From the NCBI GenBank assembly GCA_028023455.1, contig JAQFVV010012394.1, positions 28,537,010 through 28,601,009 of the forward strand: a stretch of 64,000 bases of DNA, in the 5' to 3' direction. The position numbers and the translations under genes are program-made. Shown piece by piece: positions 1 through 12,190 of this stretch (position 1 is its first letter; each line of letters starts with the position of its first letter). Below the pieces are notes generated by a model, which made no database searches, had not been told where the DNA came from, and saw only the letters and a program-made list of their open reading frames with translations. This stretch comes from Epiperipatus broadwayi. Taxonomy: Eukaryota; Onychophora; Udeonychophora; Euonychophora; Peripatidae.

Positions 1-62
1 TTAAATGGATAATCTCTAGGCTAATGAATGACTAATAAAAATTAATATACTTCCATGTTATG
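1..62 (+). repeat. End piece of the 356-bp hammerhead repeat unit
   Basis: The first 60 bases match the segment of the tandem repeat at 16388-16450 and 17090-17150: TTAAATGGATAATCTCTAG, then AATGAATGACTAATAAAAAT, then TTAATATACTTCCAT. In the complete units this segment lies about 240 bp downstream of one ribozyme and about 150 bp upstream of the next, so a ribozyme-bearing unit probably lies just left of the window. Confidence 0.7.
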
Positions 63-479
63 TATTGACAATTTAGTTAATCGGGACAAACATTTTAAGG
101 TGCTAGAAGGTCTTTAAAACCTTTATTGAAATGGTTGAAATTATTCAAATTATTATTGTTATGACTTTTAAGAATGTTTTAAATAGTTTGCAAGATGTTG
201 TGATGGTAATGCGAGCATTGGAAATGATTCATGAAATTGCAAAACACATTTCATATTGTACATTGTAATCCAGTCATCTAGCACCTTAAGTTTTTTTTTA
301 CTGTAAATAGTTAACCTATAATATTTACATGTTGATTCAGAAATGCCACTGCAGGCAGCTCAGAGAGAGAACTAGGCTTCTTTTCACTTTGTAACTGAAA
401 GTTTTCTCCACAGAAACTTAAAAATTATGCAAATTCGAAGCAGATCGGAGAAACAATATAGAGACATACATGAAAGGTC

Positions 480-910
480 GAATAAATACAAACATAACTT
501 CAAAAAAATTTAATGCTACAATGAAAAAATTCTATAGCAATGTCAGAGATCACATAGAAATTAAGAAACATTTATGCCAATATATACAGCATTAGTTTCA
601 GGTCATCTCCTTCTTTAATAAATTGTTAAACAACCCTAAAGACAATATAACTAGGAAAGCTGCACACCAAGTAATTTATAAAATGGTGTGCAAAGATTCA
701 AATTGTTCAAATGCATATTATGGAGAAACTAGGGCTAACCTGTCCACAGGATTGGCTCAACACAATTACTTATATACAACAGGGTAAAAAGAAGCAATAA
801 ATACTCATTGATATTTTTAGAGCATGAGCTACAGTCAGGCCATGAAATTGATCTTACTAAAGCAGGCATTATATGCACTGAGAGAGATGACAGAAAAAGG
901 TGAAATAGGC
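480..910 (+). mobile_element. Penelope-like retroelement fossil, GIY-YIG endonuclease end
   Basis: From 671 the + strand reads VIYKMVCKDSNCSNAYYGET, then RANLSTGLAQH. This is the Y-x10+-YxGxT-x3-L-x3-L-x-EH pattern of the GIY-YIG endonuclease at the C-terminus of Penelope-like elements, including the two linker cysteines. After a stop at about 784 and a further stop near 810, the expected YFLEHELQSGHEIDLTKAGI block follows at about 812-875. Upstream (about 490-600), KFNATMKKFYSNVRDHI resembles the linker between reverse transcriptase and endonuclease. The reverse transcriptase itself is not in the window. In-frame stops make it a pseudogene. Confidence 0.7.
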
Positions 911-1539
911 ATGGTCTATAACCAAGGACAAGCTCGCATCAAATAAAGAAGCTAGCATCCCTCTATCCAAAAAGTGGCTTCTGTAATATTTTTTACATGA
1001 TTGTAAATAAAGTAAATTCAATTTTATGCATGGGATTTTACTGAAGCTATGAATATGATGCTAGTAGAATAAAGATATTTAAAACAACGAAAACCTTTTC
1101 TGTTTTTAAATGGTCAAACATTTATTAATTTATTACTATTAATGTTTTCATTTGTGTGATTTTTATTTATTTATGCTGAAATCAATTATTTTGAGAAATA
1201 CCACAGTTGGTCAAAAAGCAACTAAATAAAACTTTTACTTTAATAATTCAATATTTTTAACCCCTTTCCGTTTGAATTTTTGTTTATGTGGGACAAACTG
1301 ATATCTAGTATAATCTCGTATCTTTTTTATCAAGTCTGAATTACAAGAGATTTTTTTATAAACTTCCGCGATTGCCAGATTATATTTTTAGCTGGAGTTA
1401 AGATTTAATCTAATAAGTTTTATTTAATCATGAGTAAGTTTAGCTCTTTTAAAAGATATTTGTAGAATAAATAAATTCATATGTCTGAGCCATGTTTGTT
1501 TTTTGTCGTTTGTCATTTGGCTAACTATCTTGCATAATT

Positions 1540-2665
1540 GAGTGCAATAGCAGAGTGGTAGATTCTGGAGGGTCAAAGTGCATGGCTTGTAGTCCACCTC
1601 CATCATTTCTGGGGCTTGAGTCCTGAGCAATAATTTTTGCCGTATTGATATGCTGCAGAGTTCAAAGTTCATCGATCATGGTCCTGCTCCTTCACTTCTC
1701 AAATTTCTTAAGAATTCTTGAGCAATAAAGCATTCAATCAATATTGTTTTTTTTCTTGCATGATTGAATAGTGTCAAGTTTTGGAGCTCAAAGTCTTCGG
1801 ATCATTGCCAAACTGTCATTTTCAGGGCCAAAACTTTTTATGAACCTTCAAGCAATAAAACCATTTTATTTGTAATTTTAAGCTAACTAAACACCTTTAA
1901 TTCATGGTTTTATATTATTTTATCTTAAAATAATATCTGCTGGAAAAAGAAAACACAAAAAGTAAAATTAAATTTAATCACTAACATAACATATTCCATT
2001 GATGCCTTAAATGGTTTAGTACATGGTAGACTCTGAAGCCCCAAACTTCATGGATTGCAGCCAAACTTTGTCATTTTTGTTGCTTGAAGTTATGATCTCC
2101 TGTATAATAAACCATTCAATTACTGTATTCTTTCTGAGTTCCCAGCATGCTTTGCTGCAGTGAAAGAGGAGTGACTCCAAAGTTCAAGGTCTATGTATTT
2201 CAGTCCAGCCCTGTCATTTCTGAAGTTTGAACTTCTTATGAAATCCTGAATGATACACCATTCTATTACTATATTCATTCTGAGTTTCCAGCATGCTTTG
2301 TTGCAGTGGAAGAGTGATGGCTGAAACTCAAAGTCCCTGGATTGCAGCCAAACTTTGTCCCTTCTGATGCTTGCTTCTAACGAACTCCTGAATAATAAAC
2401 TATTCATTTAGTATATTATTTCTGTACCCAGCATGCTTTGCTGCAGTGGAAGAGTGGCACTCTTTGGAGCTCAAGGTCCATTGATCACAGCCATGCTGTC
2501 ACTTCTGATGCTTGAATGCCTGAATAAAATACAATTCAATTTTTGTATGGGGCAATGAAAGAGTAGCAGACTCTGGAACTCAAGTTCATGGATCACAGCT
2601 CATCTCTGTCACTTTCAATGCTCTGACTTTTTATGAATCCTGAGCCATAGATTATTTTTTGATTA
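1540..2665 (+). repeat. Tandem array of SINE-like monomers, about 145 bp each
   Basis: Diverged monomers follow one another. A block containing CCCAGCATGCTTTGCTGCAG recurs at about 2140, 2285 and 2427, a spacing of about 145 bp. Monomer ends of the form TGAAYAATAAACCATTCAAT recur at about 1720, 1850, 2103, 2248, 2391 and 2522. The monomer shares the layout of the dispersed tRNA-like SINE seen at 5.82, 12.19, 19.26 and 21.83 kb: a box-A-like AGCAGAGTGGTAGA, then a GGATCACAGCC-like region, then CTTTTTATGAACTCCTGAGC and AATAAA. Seven or eight monomers are recognisable. Confidence 0.6.
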
Positions 2666-2979
2666 TATCCACTGTTTTATGGTGTCTTAATAAAAAAGAG
2701 CTACAGAAAAAGCATTATAATATATATATAAATAAGAAAAAAAAAGAGAGTCCTTAATTGCTAATTGTTATGTAATCTTTTGTTGCACATTTCTTTTTAA
2801 AGAATACTCATGTCAGGTTTGATTAAATTTTCAATTTAATTTCTTCAAATTTGCCATTATTTTTTATTATACCCCCGGGTCTCGTTTTATGTGGATTTAT
2901 TTAATGTGATTTTGAAGTTATGCGATTCATGTTTCTTCTTAATATCTTTGTATGCATTTTTCTTTTATGCGATAAAAAT

Positions 2980-3105
2980 TATTAGATCAGAAATCGAGCT
3001 CCGATAATGCGCTCTTACTTTAAATATTATAAATTTTGCGTACTTACGTCATATTTAAAGTAATAGCGCATTATCGGAGTTCGACTTCCATCTAATAATT
3101 TCAAT
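2980..3105. repeat. Short hairpin inside the Tigger-like element
   Basis: Arms of about 48 bp face each other across a 25-bp loop. The left arm contains CGAGCTCCGATAATGCGCTC and TTACTTTAAATAT; the right arm (3055-3105) contains ATTTAAAGTAATAGCGCATT then ATCGGAGTTCGA. The arms are about 85-90% complementary. It may be an independent MITE or an internal structure. Confidence 0.65.
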
Positions 3106-3204
3106 ATTTTCAGTGCTTTATAATAGTACTGTAATAGATTTTATGCAATAAAGAAGTTCATAATTCACTTAAAATCAGGATTTCCCCATTTTATATACAC
3201 ATAT

Positions 3205-3501
3205 TAAATTTTACAAGACTATAATGTAAATCTGTTCAAACGTTGTCGATGAAAAATACTATGTATGATGTTGTTTTTGCAATTTAAATCACATTCTATT
3301 TTTGCTTTTTAAAAAAGAGTACATAATCAATTAATCATTTAGGGTCCGCAAGTAATAAATTTTACAAGATTATAATGTAAATCTCTTCAAACGTTATAGA
3401 TGCCTATACATATGTTGTTGTTTTTTGCATTTTAAATCACGTTCTATTTTTGCTTTTTAAAAAAAGAGTACGTAATCAATTAATCATTTAGTGTCCACAA
3501 G
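3205..3501 (+). repeat. 151-bp tandem duplication
   Basis: TAAATTTTACAAG begins at 3205 and again at 3356. Both copies continue through TTTTTGCTTTTTAAAAA, AATCAATTAATCATTTAG and GTCC-C/A-CAAG, with about 90% identity. Confidence 0.8.
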
Positions 3502-3823
3502 TTTATTTTTAAAAGGTGAGTAACAGCGGAGGGCATAATTAAATTTGACAATTAAAATCTGATTTTTAATTGTAATTAACAATTTAAAAATTACTGTAAT
3601 GTGATCTGAAATTAAGGTGATGGGAAACGAAATTTGATTTTTAAACGGAATTGAAAATTAAAAAATTAAAGACAAAAATAAGAATTTAATTTTTGTTAGT
3701 TTTAATTAAATTTTGCCCAACAGTGGTGAGTCGGTGTCTTTTTATTATCGTAAGTCCAAGTTCTTATTTTTATTTTAAACTTTTAGTTTACTCTAACGGA
3801 GAGAAAAAACACCCAAGAAAATG

Positions 3824-4538
3824 AATATTTATCAAATATAGATTCACCAACCAATTTCTTTAAAAAACTTGTTCTTTATTTAACTATATAAAATTTACAT
3901 TCAATAAGCAACGTTTCGACTATTTCTATCCTTATAGTCTTTTTCAAGCCACTAAGAAAAATACAAACAATATTATCAATAAATAAATAAATACACAAAT
4001 AAAACAAAAATTAAAATTAAAAATACAAATATAAAATAAAAATAAAATAGAATAAAAAATAAAATAAAAAATAGAATAAAAAATAAAATAAAAATATATA
4101 TAAAAATATAAAGTATTACTTTCCCCAAAAAACCAACAAAAAAAAATCTCAAAGAAATAAAAACCCTTTTTATTTATAACTAACAATTAAATTATTTAAA
4201 TGGATAAAATAATTTAATTGTTAGTTATAAATAAAAAGGGTTTTTATTTCTTTGAGATTTTTTTTTTTTGTTGGTTTTTTGGGGAAGGTAATACTTTATA
4301 TTTTTATATATTATTTTTTATTTTATTTTTATTTTATTTTATTTGTATTTTATTTTTAATTTTTGTTTTATTTTGTATTTATTTATTTATTGATAATATT
4401 GTTTGTATCTTCTTAGTGGCTTGGAAAAAGACTATAAGAATAGAAATAGTTAAGCGTGTGAATGTAAATTTTATATAGTTAAATAAAGAACAAGTTTTTT
4501 AAAGAAATTGGTTGGTGAGTCTATATTTGATAAATATT
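3824..4538. repeat. Near-perfect long palindrome, arms about 330-370 bp, 9-bp spacer
   Basis: The left arm (3824-4197) and right arm (4207-4538) are reverse complements apart from indels in a T-rich core. Landmarks are CTTGTTCTTTATTTAACTAT in the left arm and its complement near 4480, and AACTAACAATTAAATTATTT meeting its complement at the centre. Apparent ORFs in both arms (starting MLVINKKGF) are the same low-complexity translation read twice and are not genes. The minus strand of the left arm carries a hammerhead-like CTTGAAAAA, paired GACTAT/ATAGTC, CGAAACGTTG stretch (3909-3953). Confidence 0.85.
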
Positions 4539-5104
4539 GGTTTTTATGGACTATATTTTTTAAAGAAAAGAAGAAACATTTTTTCGGATTTTTAATTTAC
4601 CAAGAAAATGAATTTCTTTGTAAACAAAAATTTCAATTTTAGATCGCTTAGCGAAATGGGAAGGATCAATAGCAATTGGAAAGTGTTTTAGTTGTATTTC
4701 CTCATGACTTCGTTTAAGGAGAAGCTACATCACATCACATTATGACGAATCTGATGTCTCAAATGGCGATAATGTTTAAAATACTGTACATGTATGAAAA
4801 AAATGTAAATTACGCATAAAAATATATTGTTTTGAATAAGATTAAATACTGTAGTTAATAAAAAAAGTTGGTCTTGTATCAATTTTTTTCAAATTTGAAA
4901 TTTTTTATTAGTCACATTTTATTTTATTTTTTTATGCAAATTTTAAAGTAATTTTACGTTGTTGCTTTGCTTTTATGTGATTTTTGGAAGATTACAGTAC
5001 ATACCCCCCATTTTTCAAGGTAAGTTAAGTCTATTTTTGTACAATTTCTTTGGTGCGCATTTTCTGAGGAACCTATCTACCGCATAAAACGAGACCCAGG
5101 TGTA

Positions 5105-5815
5105 TTTTTAGGAATTTTGCATTATTTGTTGGAAACAATGTTTAGAAACAAAAATTATTCTGAAAAAATATTTTAATTTTTGAAATACACAAAAAAATAT
5201 ATTAAAGTAAAACACATAAGATAAGTATGAATAGTAAGTTTTTTGTTTCTGGAAAATTACTTCAATACTGGTAATAATATTACATTAAAATGATTTATTT
5301 TAATGTCAAAACTATTAAAGTTTAATTTATAATGATAAAAAATTGAAGAAATTAATCTGCCATGACCAATTACAAGTTGCAGCTGAAAGCTGATGATTTC
5401 TCTAACTTGTCTTCTTAGATTCTAAAACTAATTATTTCCAAATGAAAACCCAAACTATTATTTTTCTAAAAAAATAAATATTAAACAAATATTTTTGGAA
5501 AAATTAACATGAATATGTAAACAAATTGCAAAAAATGTTTTCATTTTTAAATTCTAACTTTCTTATAGAGACAATTTGAAAGCACCAACCAGGAATGTGA
5601 TAGGTGTTTCATTGGCATTTTAAAATAGAAAAAACTTCTATCAAATACTGACATCTTCAGATGTATTTTTGATTTAATAAATCAATATATATTAGTTCTA
5701 GTTTTTGCCATCAAGTGATCACAGATATGGAAAATAGAAGTAAAAGTAGCTGCAAGAAAGTTATTAAAAACCAAATCACAGTAATGTCATTTTAGATTGG
5801 GAATAGCAATTGAAA
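5105..5815. other. No gene seen
   Basis: AT-rich sequence without a recognisable gene, repeat boundary or RNA. Confidence 0.6.
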
Positions 5816-5822
5816 GTTTTTT

Positions 5823-5925
5823 ATTTGCCTGTATGATTTGGTGCAGAGCTCATAGTCCATGGATTAGGGTTCTGTTGCATCACTTCTGGTTCTCAAACCT
5901 TTTATGAAATCTTGGGTAATAAAGC
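5823..5925 (+). mobile_element. tRNA-like SINE copy (family B), with a second partial copy to about 6030
   Basis: TGATTTGGTGCAGAGCTCAT is followed by CATGGATTAGGGTTCTGTTG and AAACCTTTTATGAAATCTTG, then GGGTAATAAAGC, the arrangement of family B at 12.19 kb and, on the other strand, at 19.26 and 21.83 kb. A shortened second copy follows (5945-6030), recalling the tandem array at 1.5-2.7 kb. Confidence 0.5.
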
Positions 5926-6034
5926 ATTCAATTATTTTTTGTGTTACTTGATTTGTGGAGAGGTAAATTCTGGAATGCAAAATCCTCAGATTGTGGCCCA
6001 TCATTTTCAACACCCAAACTTCTTACAAATTGCA

Positions 6035-7975
6035 AGCAGCCATTCTATTTATTTATTTTTACATTTTTCATTCACCATATTTGTAATTCATACTTTGAAT
6101 TTTTTTTTTTTTTTAAAATAATTTTCTGGAAAAGGAAATATGTAAATAAGGAGAAATGTAATTGGATAAGAGGGAAAGCGAATGTTCAGATATTTTTTTT
6201 TAACGAGGCGGAAACAACAAGTATGTAAAAATTTCTGCTGCTAAACATGTAATGAATATGAAAGATATTTTTTAAAATTAAGGACAAAGAAAGATATTAA
6301 ATTAATTTTTTTTTTTATATAATTCAAATTGCAATGTTATTATGTGTTAATAACAATATGAGTAGCTAAATTTAAACAAATCTGTTTCAGTCTGCTAACT
6401 GAGAATCTAAAAGTTGATTATCTTCCAAAATGTCTATAATTGAACTGATATTATCAACCGCAACAATAGGAATAACAGTCTTTAAAAGTCAGTCTACTTG
6501 AAAATATTTTTATTGCTTACAGACTATATTAACCTTCGATATGATATTTACTTTCATGACTTACACATGTAGTTATATCATATACGTGCAGAATGGAATG
6601 CTGGAACTTTTTTTGTATGCCAATGTCTGAACAGAATTAGCTATATCCCACCTTGAACTTATATTAGATAATTAATATTCCCACTATGTGAGTTATCTTA
6701 TTATTAAAAATAATAATCTAGTTACTGGAAAAAAATAACAGCTAACCAGAAAATTATTTTATAGCTGTCATAGCAATTGTGGGATAATTGTTTACTCGAA
6801 TAATCATTCCTAATCTTCGACGCTCACTAGATAAATTAAGATAATGAAAATGAATTAATTAGTTATGGAGTATTCATTATGAGTAGAAACGAAGAGGGAT
6901 GTAATCATACTCATAAGATTCTATATGTTGTAATTGAAAACTATTTAATTTATATGTTGTAAATTAAGTATTAAGAAAATGTGTTATATTGATTTTATTG
7001 GTGAACAGTCAATGTATTTAAAATATTATGTATTTTAATTTAATAGTTATTTGAACGAGTGTGTATTTTTATTTAGATTTCTATTTTCATATTATCTTAT
7101 ACATGTGTAAAGTTCACAGTATATATTATATTGTGCCCAAAATAACTATTTATCAAGATAAATTAATTGGATTGAACATATGGCATAGGGATTGAAGAGA
7201 ATCAATTATTACAGAGCAGCACTTGCGTAAAGGTTTAATGATTATTTAATGAATCTATAACATACACCAACACCATATGGCTTAGTCCTGTATGTCTTCC
7301 CAGGGTTTTGTGCCTATGCCCATATTATATTTACTATATATCATTGTTCCGCCCATGTTCTAGGCAGAGTTGACTGTTATCTCAGTTATTTCCCACACTA
7401 AAGTGCTTATTTCATTTGATGTCTTAATTCATGCTCGTAAGACTAGATGATTCTCCTAATTTAGCAGTTTTATAGATGAGAGTAATCTCTTTTATTTGGG
7501 AATTAAATGTTAACACTATTTTATAATATTATATGGCATTATTTTGTGCTGGTTGTCTAATCCGCAGAATAATCTTATGCCTTTTTTTTATATTCTTTAT
7601 ATTCGTATCTGTGCTGGAGGTGAATCTGCAGAACATTCTGTAATGGTGCTTGTTGCTCAGTTGATGGTTAGAAAATCCACAGGGCATTTAATGCTTTATT
7701 TCTTTGTGTGGATGAATACATCCGCAGGAATACCATTGCTATTTGTTGTTAAATGTGCTTGGACAGAGTCTCCATATATTGTGATGCCGATGTTGTTTCT
7801 GTCATTCTAGATTAATCCCACATGTTCAGTTATCAGCTATTAAAAGGGCATTTGATAACTTATTTCTATAATTTATTACATATCAATTTGTATGATATTT
7901 CAGGCTGAGTTAAGATTCAAGTCTTCTCTTTGATAAATTATCTTTCCACTGCCAGCTTTCACATGTTCACCAATA
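6035..7975. other. No gene seen
   Basis: AT-rich DNA. The 88-codon open frame at 7544-7810 resembles no protein I know. Weakly similar phrases (TCTAATCCGCAGAAT, GAATCTGCAGAACATT, AATACATCCGCAGGAA) recur every 70-100 bp within it, suggesting a decayed repeat rather than a coding exon. Confidence 0.5.
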
Positions 7976-7978
7976 CCA

Positions 7979-8104
<126 letters not shown>

Positions 8105-11100
8105 AAAAATCTGGGGTATAGGTGCATTGGTTGTGGTATTGACATATTGAAGTTATTGACTAGGTGTTTGAACCCATCCTCTCCCTTATAAGGACTGAAA
8201 TCAAACCCATTTGTGAGAAAATCTTATATTGTTTGTTTTGAACTCATTTACATTATTCAGCTATAAGAACAAGTACATGTGAGGTTATTTTATTTTTATT
8301 TATTTATTTTTGATCATTATATTAATCAATTATTTAATAGTATTGATGGAGTTATAAATATGTTATTTTTTTAATTAACCTAACTATAACATTGCTATTT
8401 GTCATACATAGAACCAGAAAATTCACCATATTCAATAAGTTACATAGATATTAGAGTGCATATTGTCACTGATAATGCACAAGGTTTACTGAAATTCTCA
8501 GAGAATATCTTAAGCTTTTGTTCTTGGGTAATTAGTGATGTACAGGGTATAATAAAATCCCATTTATCACCTACTTCACCCCCATATTGCTTTGTTGATT
8601 CTGGAATATAATCCAGAATTTGTTATTTCTATTGATGTTTGCGATATTAGGATCTAAATTAATAAATAAATTGGCTAGCCATCATTATAATGGAACCTAT
8701 TTTCTAATATTATAACTTATGATTTACCTATTACAATAAGAGTCTCTTTGCTATTGATTTAATTAGAAATTTGAATTAAAGTTGAAAGAACCTAAAGTTT
8801 ATATGCTTATGTTTATTGTAAAACAAATACTCTACATGGCATTTCTGTATTATAATCCTGAGTATATCTGAGCTACAGCCAATCATGTTATGAGGCTGAC
8901 TATAACTACTGTCTTGTTAAATGGTCTATATTCACCAGATGATAGTTAGTATTGATGTAATGTATCATACATTTAATTCTGGAAGAGTATTTATTAGTAG
9001 CTTTATAGATCATGCCATCTTGTTCATGGTCGGCAATAAGGTCTCACATAAATAAAAATCGTAAATTAGGGGTTTGAAGTGTAGTTTTTAAGACACAGCT
9101 ATTTGTGAGAATGACAATTAATTAAATAGTTACAGAATTTATTTTGGGTAATTTAATGTACCTTCATGTATTGTTGTGATGAGTCTTCATGATGCACCCT
9201 GGCCATGACTGGATTATACTGTAACAGTTTTTTGTAATAGCATTAATTTTGCCTGTTAATCTGGGTGGACCTTTCGGTTACAATATATATTTATAGATCC
9301 TTGATAATGACTACAAGGATTTAGTTGAAACTCCAGAAATGTGTATAATGTATTGGAATATATATGGATTCATAAAATAAAAGGTTTTTAAAAAGGAGAG
9401 AGAAAATTTTATTGAATTTTTAATATGTGAAAGAATAACAAAATTGTGATTTAAGGGGGAAAATATTTATATATTATTTTTCATTTTTTAATGTTTGGAT
9501 ATATCTAATAAAATTATTTCAAATCAATTACAAGATTTTTATTTTTTGACTACAGCATTTTGAAAAAGCAATTTTTACATTAACAATCAAAAAATAAATT
9601 AAGATTTCATTCTTCATTTTTTTGTTTTTTCTATTTTAATAAATTATAAACACTCAGAGGATTTCTTCCTCAAACTACACAAAAGTGTCTGGGTAAAAAT
9701 AATAGAACTGTTTTGAATGTGTCTGCCAATAGTGATAAGCTGGCAAAGTCTGAAATATTGCATTATCATTAAGACCAAACACTCACAAAATTTAAGAAAA
9801 TCAGTTCAGTTAGAAGTTTATTAATCGATTATAAGATTTAACCCAAATAAATAGAAGTCTTAAATAAAAGCATTTAAAAATAAAGTTTAAATTAATAAGC
9901 AACATTTGCAAAACTGAATGAAAACTTTTAATGAAATATGTTTTTTTTTTTCAAATTTTTTTATTTTTTATAAATCGCATATCTTTTTTAAGATTTGAAA
10001 AAAAAAAAAAATTAAAATCATCAATGATTTTTTTTTTAAGAATTGATGTAGAAAAAAAAAACAGTTTAGGATCATAATGTAATTATGTATCATATTTCTT
10101 TGAATATGACGCCCCTGAATTTAAGACGCAGCAGAATTTTAAGCTCGGAAAATGGAGAAAAAATTTTAAAATGATTTTATTGAAAAATAAGAAACATTTT
10201 TATTTACTTAAATAGGAATTAATATAAATACAATATTATGCTCTCATAATATATTGTGAATCTTCTTTAGACATAATTTCACTTTCTACATCTTGACTTT
10301 TAGAACTTTAAGGGTACATCATCTTCAGACCATTTAAATCGTTGGCAATGCAACATTTTAAGAAATATTTATTTTGATAATTTTTTCAGGTATATCTTTC
10401 CAAGACTATAAAACCCACTCAAAATTATACATACATTGTTTGCATTACAAAGTCTTTTTTTTTTTTAATGTAAATACCTGTAACGTTTTTAAACTACGTT
10501 ACTGACATTTAATGTTACCAATAAATCTTTTTGTTTTTGATTACAAATGGGGGTCTTTTAAAAATAAACTTCTCTTTATAATTAGCAAAAATAATCTATA
10601 TTGATCATAATAAAATTGATTTTTGTCATCCAATTACAAATTGCAGCTATATGTCATTGATTTTTTTCTCAGTTTGTTTTCATGTAAAAGTAAATAAATA
10701 TGAATAATTCTTCTAAAAACAATTTATATTTTCACAAATATTTTTTTTAAAAAATTAATGAGTAAAAAAAAATCTAGAACATACACATGTTCACTTTGAT
10801 TTTTGAAAATCAAAATGAAACTGTCAAAATTAATGATGAGTTCTTTTGTGTAGAGAACAAGAAACAACCAATGAGCACCTTGGAAGGCAGATTCTTATCT
10901 CATTGTTATATTGATTTATTAGTTGTAAAAAATTCTAAAGATGATTTTCTTGATAAAATAGTGGTAAAATTGGCAAAATACCATTAAAAGTAGAGGCTTG
11001 AGAGTTAATGCCATTTACGAAAAATAATCCAAAAAATATTGACATTTAATGTTAATTCTTTTTTTTTATTATTAAAAAAAAACTAACATGCTATTTTACA

Positions 11101-11875
11101 CATGTCAACGATCATAATACTATGTGCATGAATAGCGTAAAGGAAAGATCCATAAAAAATGAGATGTCAAAATTTTTTATTTTGAATTTAAGACACCCCT
11201 ATTTTATGAGTCAAAATTTGGCAAAAAGTGAATCTTATATTCATAGAAATAGTGTATATGCAATGATAAATGCTATATTTTTAATGATCTCTATAATTTT
11301 TTCCCAAGTTCCAATTGGAAACAATAATTCTGGAACTCATTTGCTTCATTAAATGTCACAGTAATTGATCTGGGCAAATAATTTTTGATTCAATGCATAA
11401 AAAACTTTGCCTACCTATTGAAGTTGTTTTTTTGTAATTCAAAGAAATGTTATTTTTCTTTTCTTGTGCTAATTGTAATTTATATATTTAAACATTTCCT
11501 GCAGCAAAATACAAGCTCTATGATTCTGGCCATCAATGTCGAAAGCATGGTTAGAAAATTATAACAATAATGAAACTGCATTACCATTTCTTGGTTAATT
11601 AAAAGTTCAAAAAATTTAAATATATAAATTGAAATTGTTTTTAAAAGTCTCTTAAAGTTAGGGGGATGACTAAATTTGATAATAATGAACTCTGGTATTT
11701 AGATTCTATGTTAAAAGTATTGGCAGTTTTTATCTCATTAGGAGATATTAAAAACAAATTTATTTTTGAAAATCATCTATGCGTCTTTCGTTAACTGTTT
11801 ATTACTTTATTAATTTTTTTTAGAATAGAGTCATTATTATTGCAATATTTTTTATGTTTATAAAATAAAATATAA
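8105..11875. other. No gene seen upstream of the IQGAP exon
   Basis: AT-rich sequence with many poly-A/poly-T runs (for example 9940-10070). Open frames of 66-76 codons (10787, 11122) have no recognisable similarity. Exon 1 or a promoter of IQGAP was not identified here and may lie further left. Confidence 0.5.
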
Positions 11876-11915
11876 TTAAGGATTATAGTATTGAAATTTC
11901 ACTCTATGATTTTAG

Positions 11916-12012
11916 ATTTGGATAGTGAACGGCTGTCTGCGGAAGAGATGGATGAGCGGAGGCAGCAGAACATAGCGTATGAATACTTATGCCATCTAGA
12001 AGAAGCTCGTGT
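11916..12012 (+). CDS. IQGAP: IQGAP-like gene, N-terminal coding exon
   Basis: Reading from 11918 in frame gives LDSERLSAEEMDERRQQ followed by NIAYEYLCHLEEARV, which I recognise as the conserved segment just before and at the start of the calponin-homology (CH) domain of IQGAP proteins. These are large cytoplasmic scaffolds that bind F-actin through the CH domain, calmodulin through IQ motifs, and Cdc42/Rac through the GAP-related domain. A TTTAG acceptor ends at 11915 and a perfect GTAAGT donor starts at 12013. The exon begins with two bases completing a split codon and ends with two bases of the next codon, which the exon at 63884 completes (GT+G, then TGG). The frame is also open upstream to 11876 with an ATG at 11906, so this could instead be the first coding exon starting MILDLDSERL. 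No other exon was found between here and the right edge. Confidence 0.93.
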
Positions 12013-12190
12013 GTAAGTTACTGAAAATTATTATTATTCTTTATTATATTTTACAGAATGTTCAGTAGAAAATAATAGTTATATGTTTAAAAAAAAAGTT
12101 AAATTTTAAAAAATATAGTGTGTTTACGATAAACATTATTCTAGCTATTAAAGAGGGCTTTGATTGGTTCAGTTTCTTTATTAACCTACA

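Larger units (their letters stand above)
2872..5102. mobile_element. TA-flanked inverted-repeat DNA transposon (pogo/Tigger-like, non-coding)
   Basis: The left end CCCCCGGGTCTCGTTTTATG (2872) is the reverse complement, with a few changes, of the right end CATAAAACGAGACCCAGGTG (5083-5102). Both are immediately flanked by TA (2870-2871 and 5103-5104), the duplication expected of the Tc1/mariner/pogo superfamily. Further TTTTATGCG-like motifs lie just inside both ends, as in Tigger-type elements. The 2.23-kb interior codes for nothing recognisable. It holds a short hairpin (2980-3105), a 151-bp tandem duplication (3205-3501) and a long palindrome (3824-4538). The clade assignment is inference from the end sequence; the TIR and TA flanks are directly visible. 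Confidence 0.72.

Noticed and set aside
1424-1672. 82- and 95-codon ORFs at 1.4-2.4 kb
   Set aside because: They read through SINE-like tandem monomers.
3944-4478. Two matching 80-86 codon ORFs on opposite strands
   Set aside because: Same low-complexity sequence read in both arms of a palindrome.
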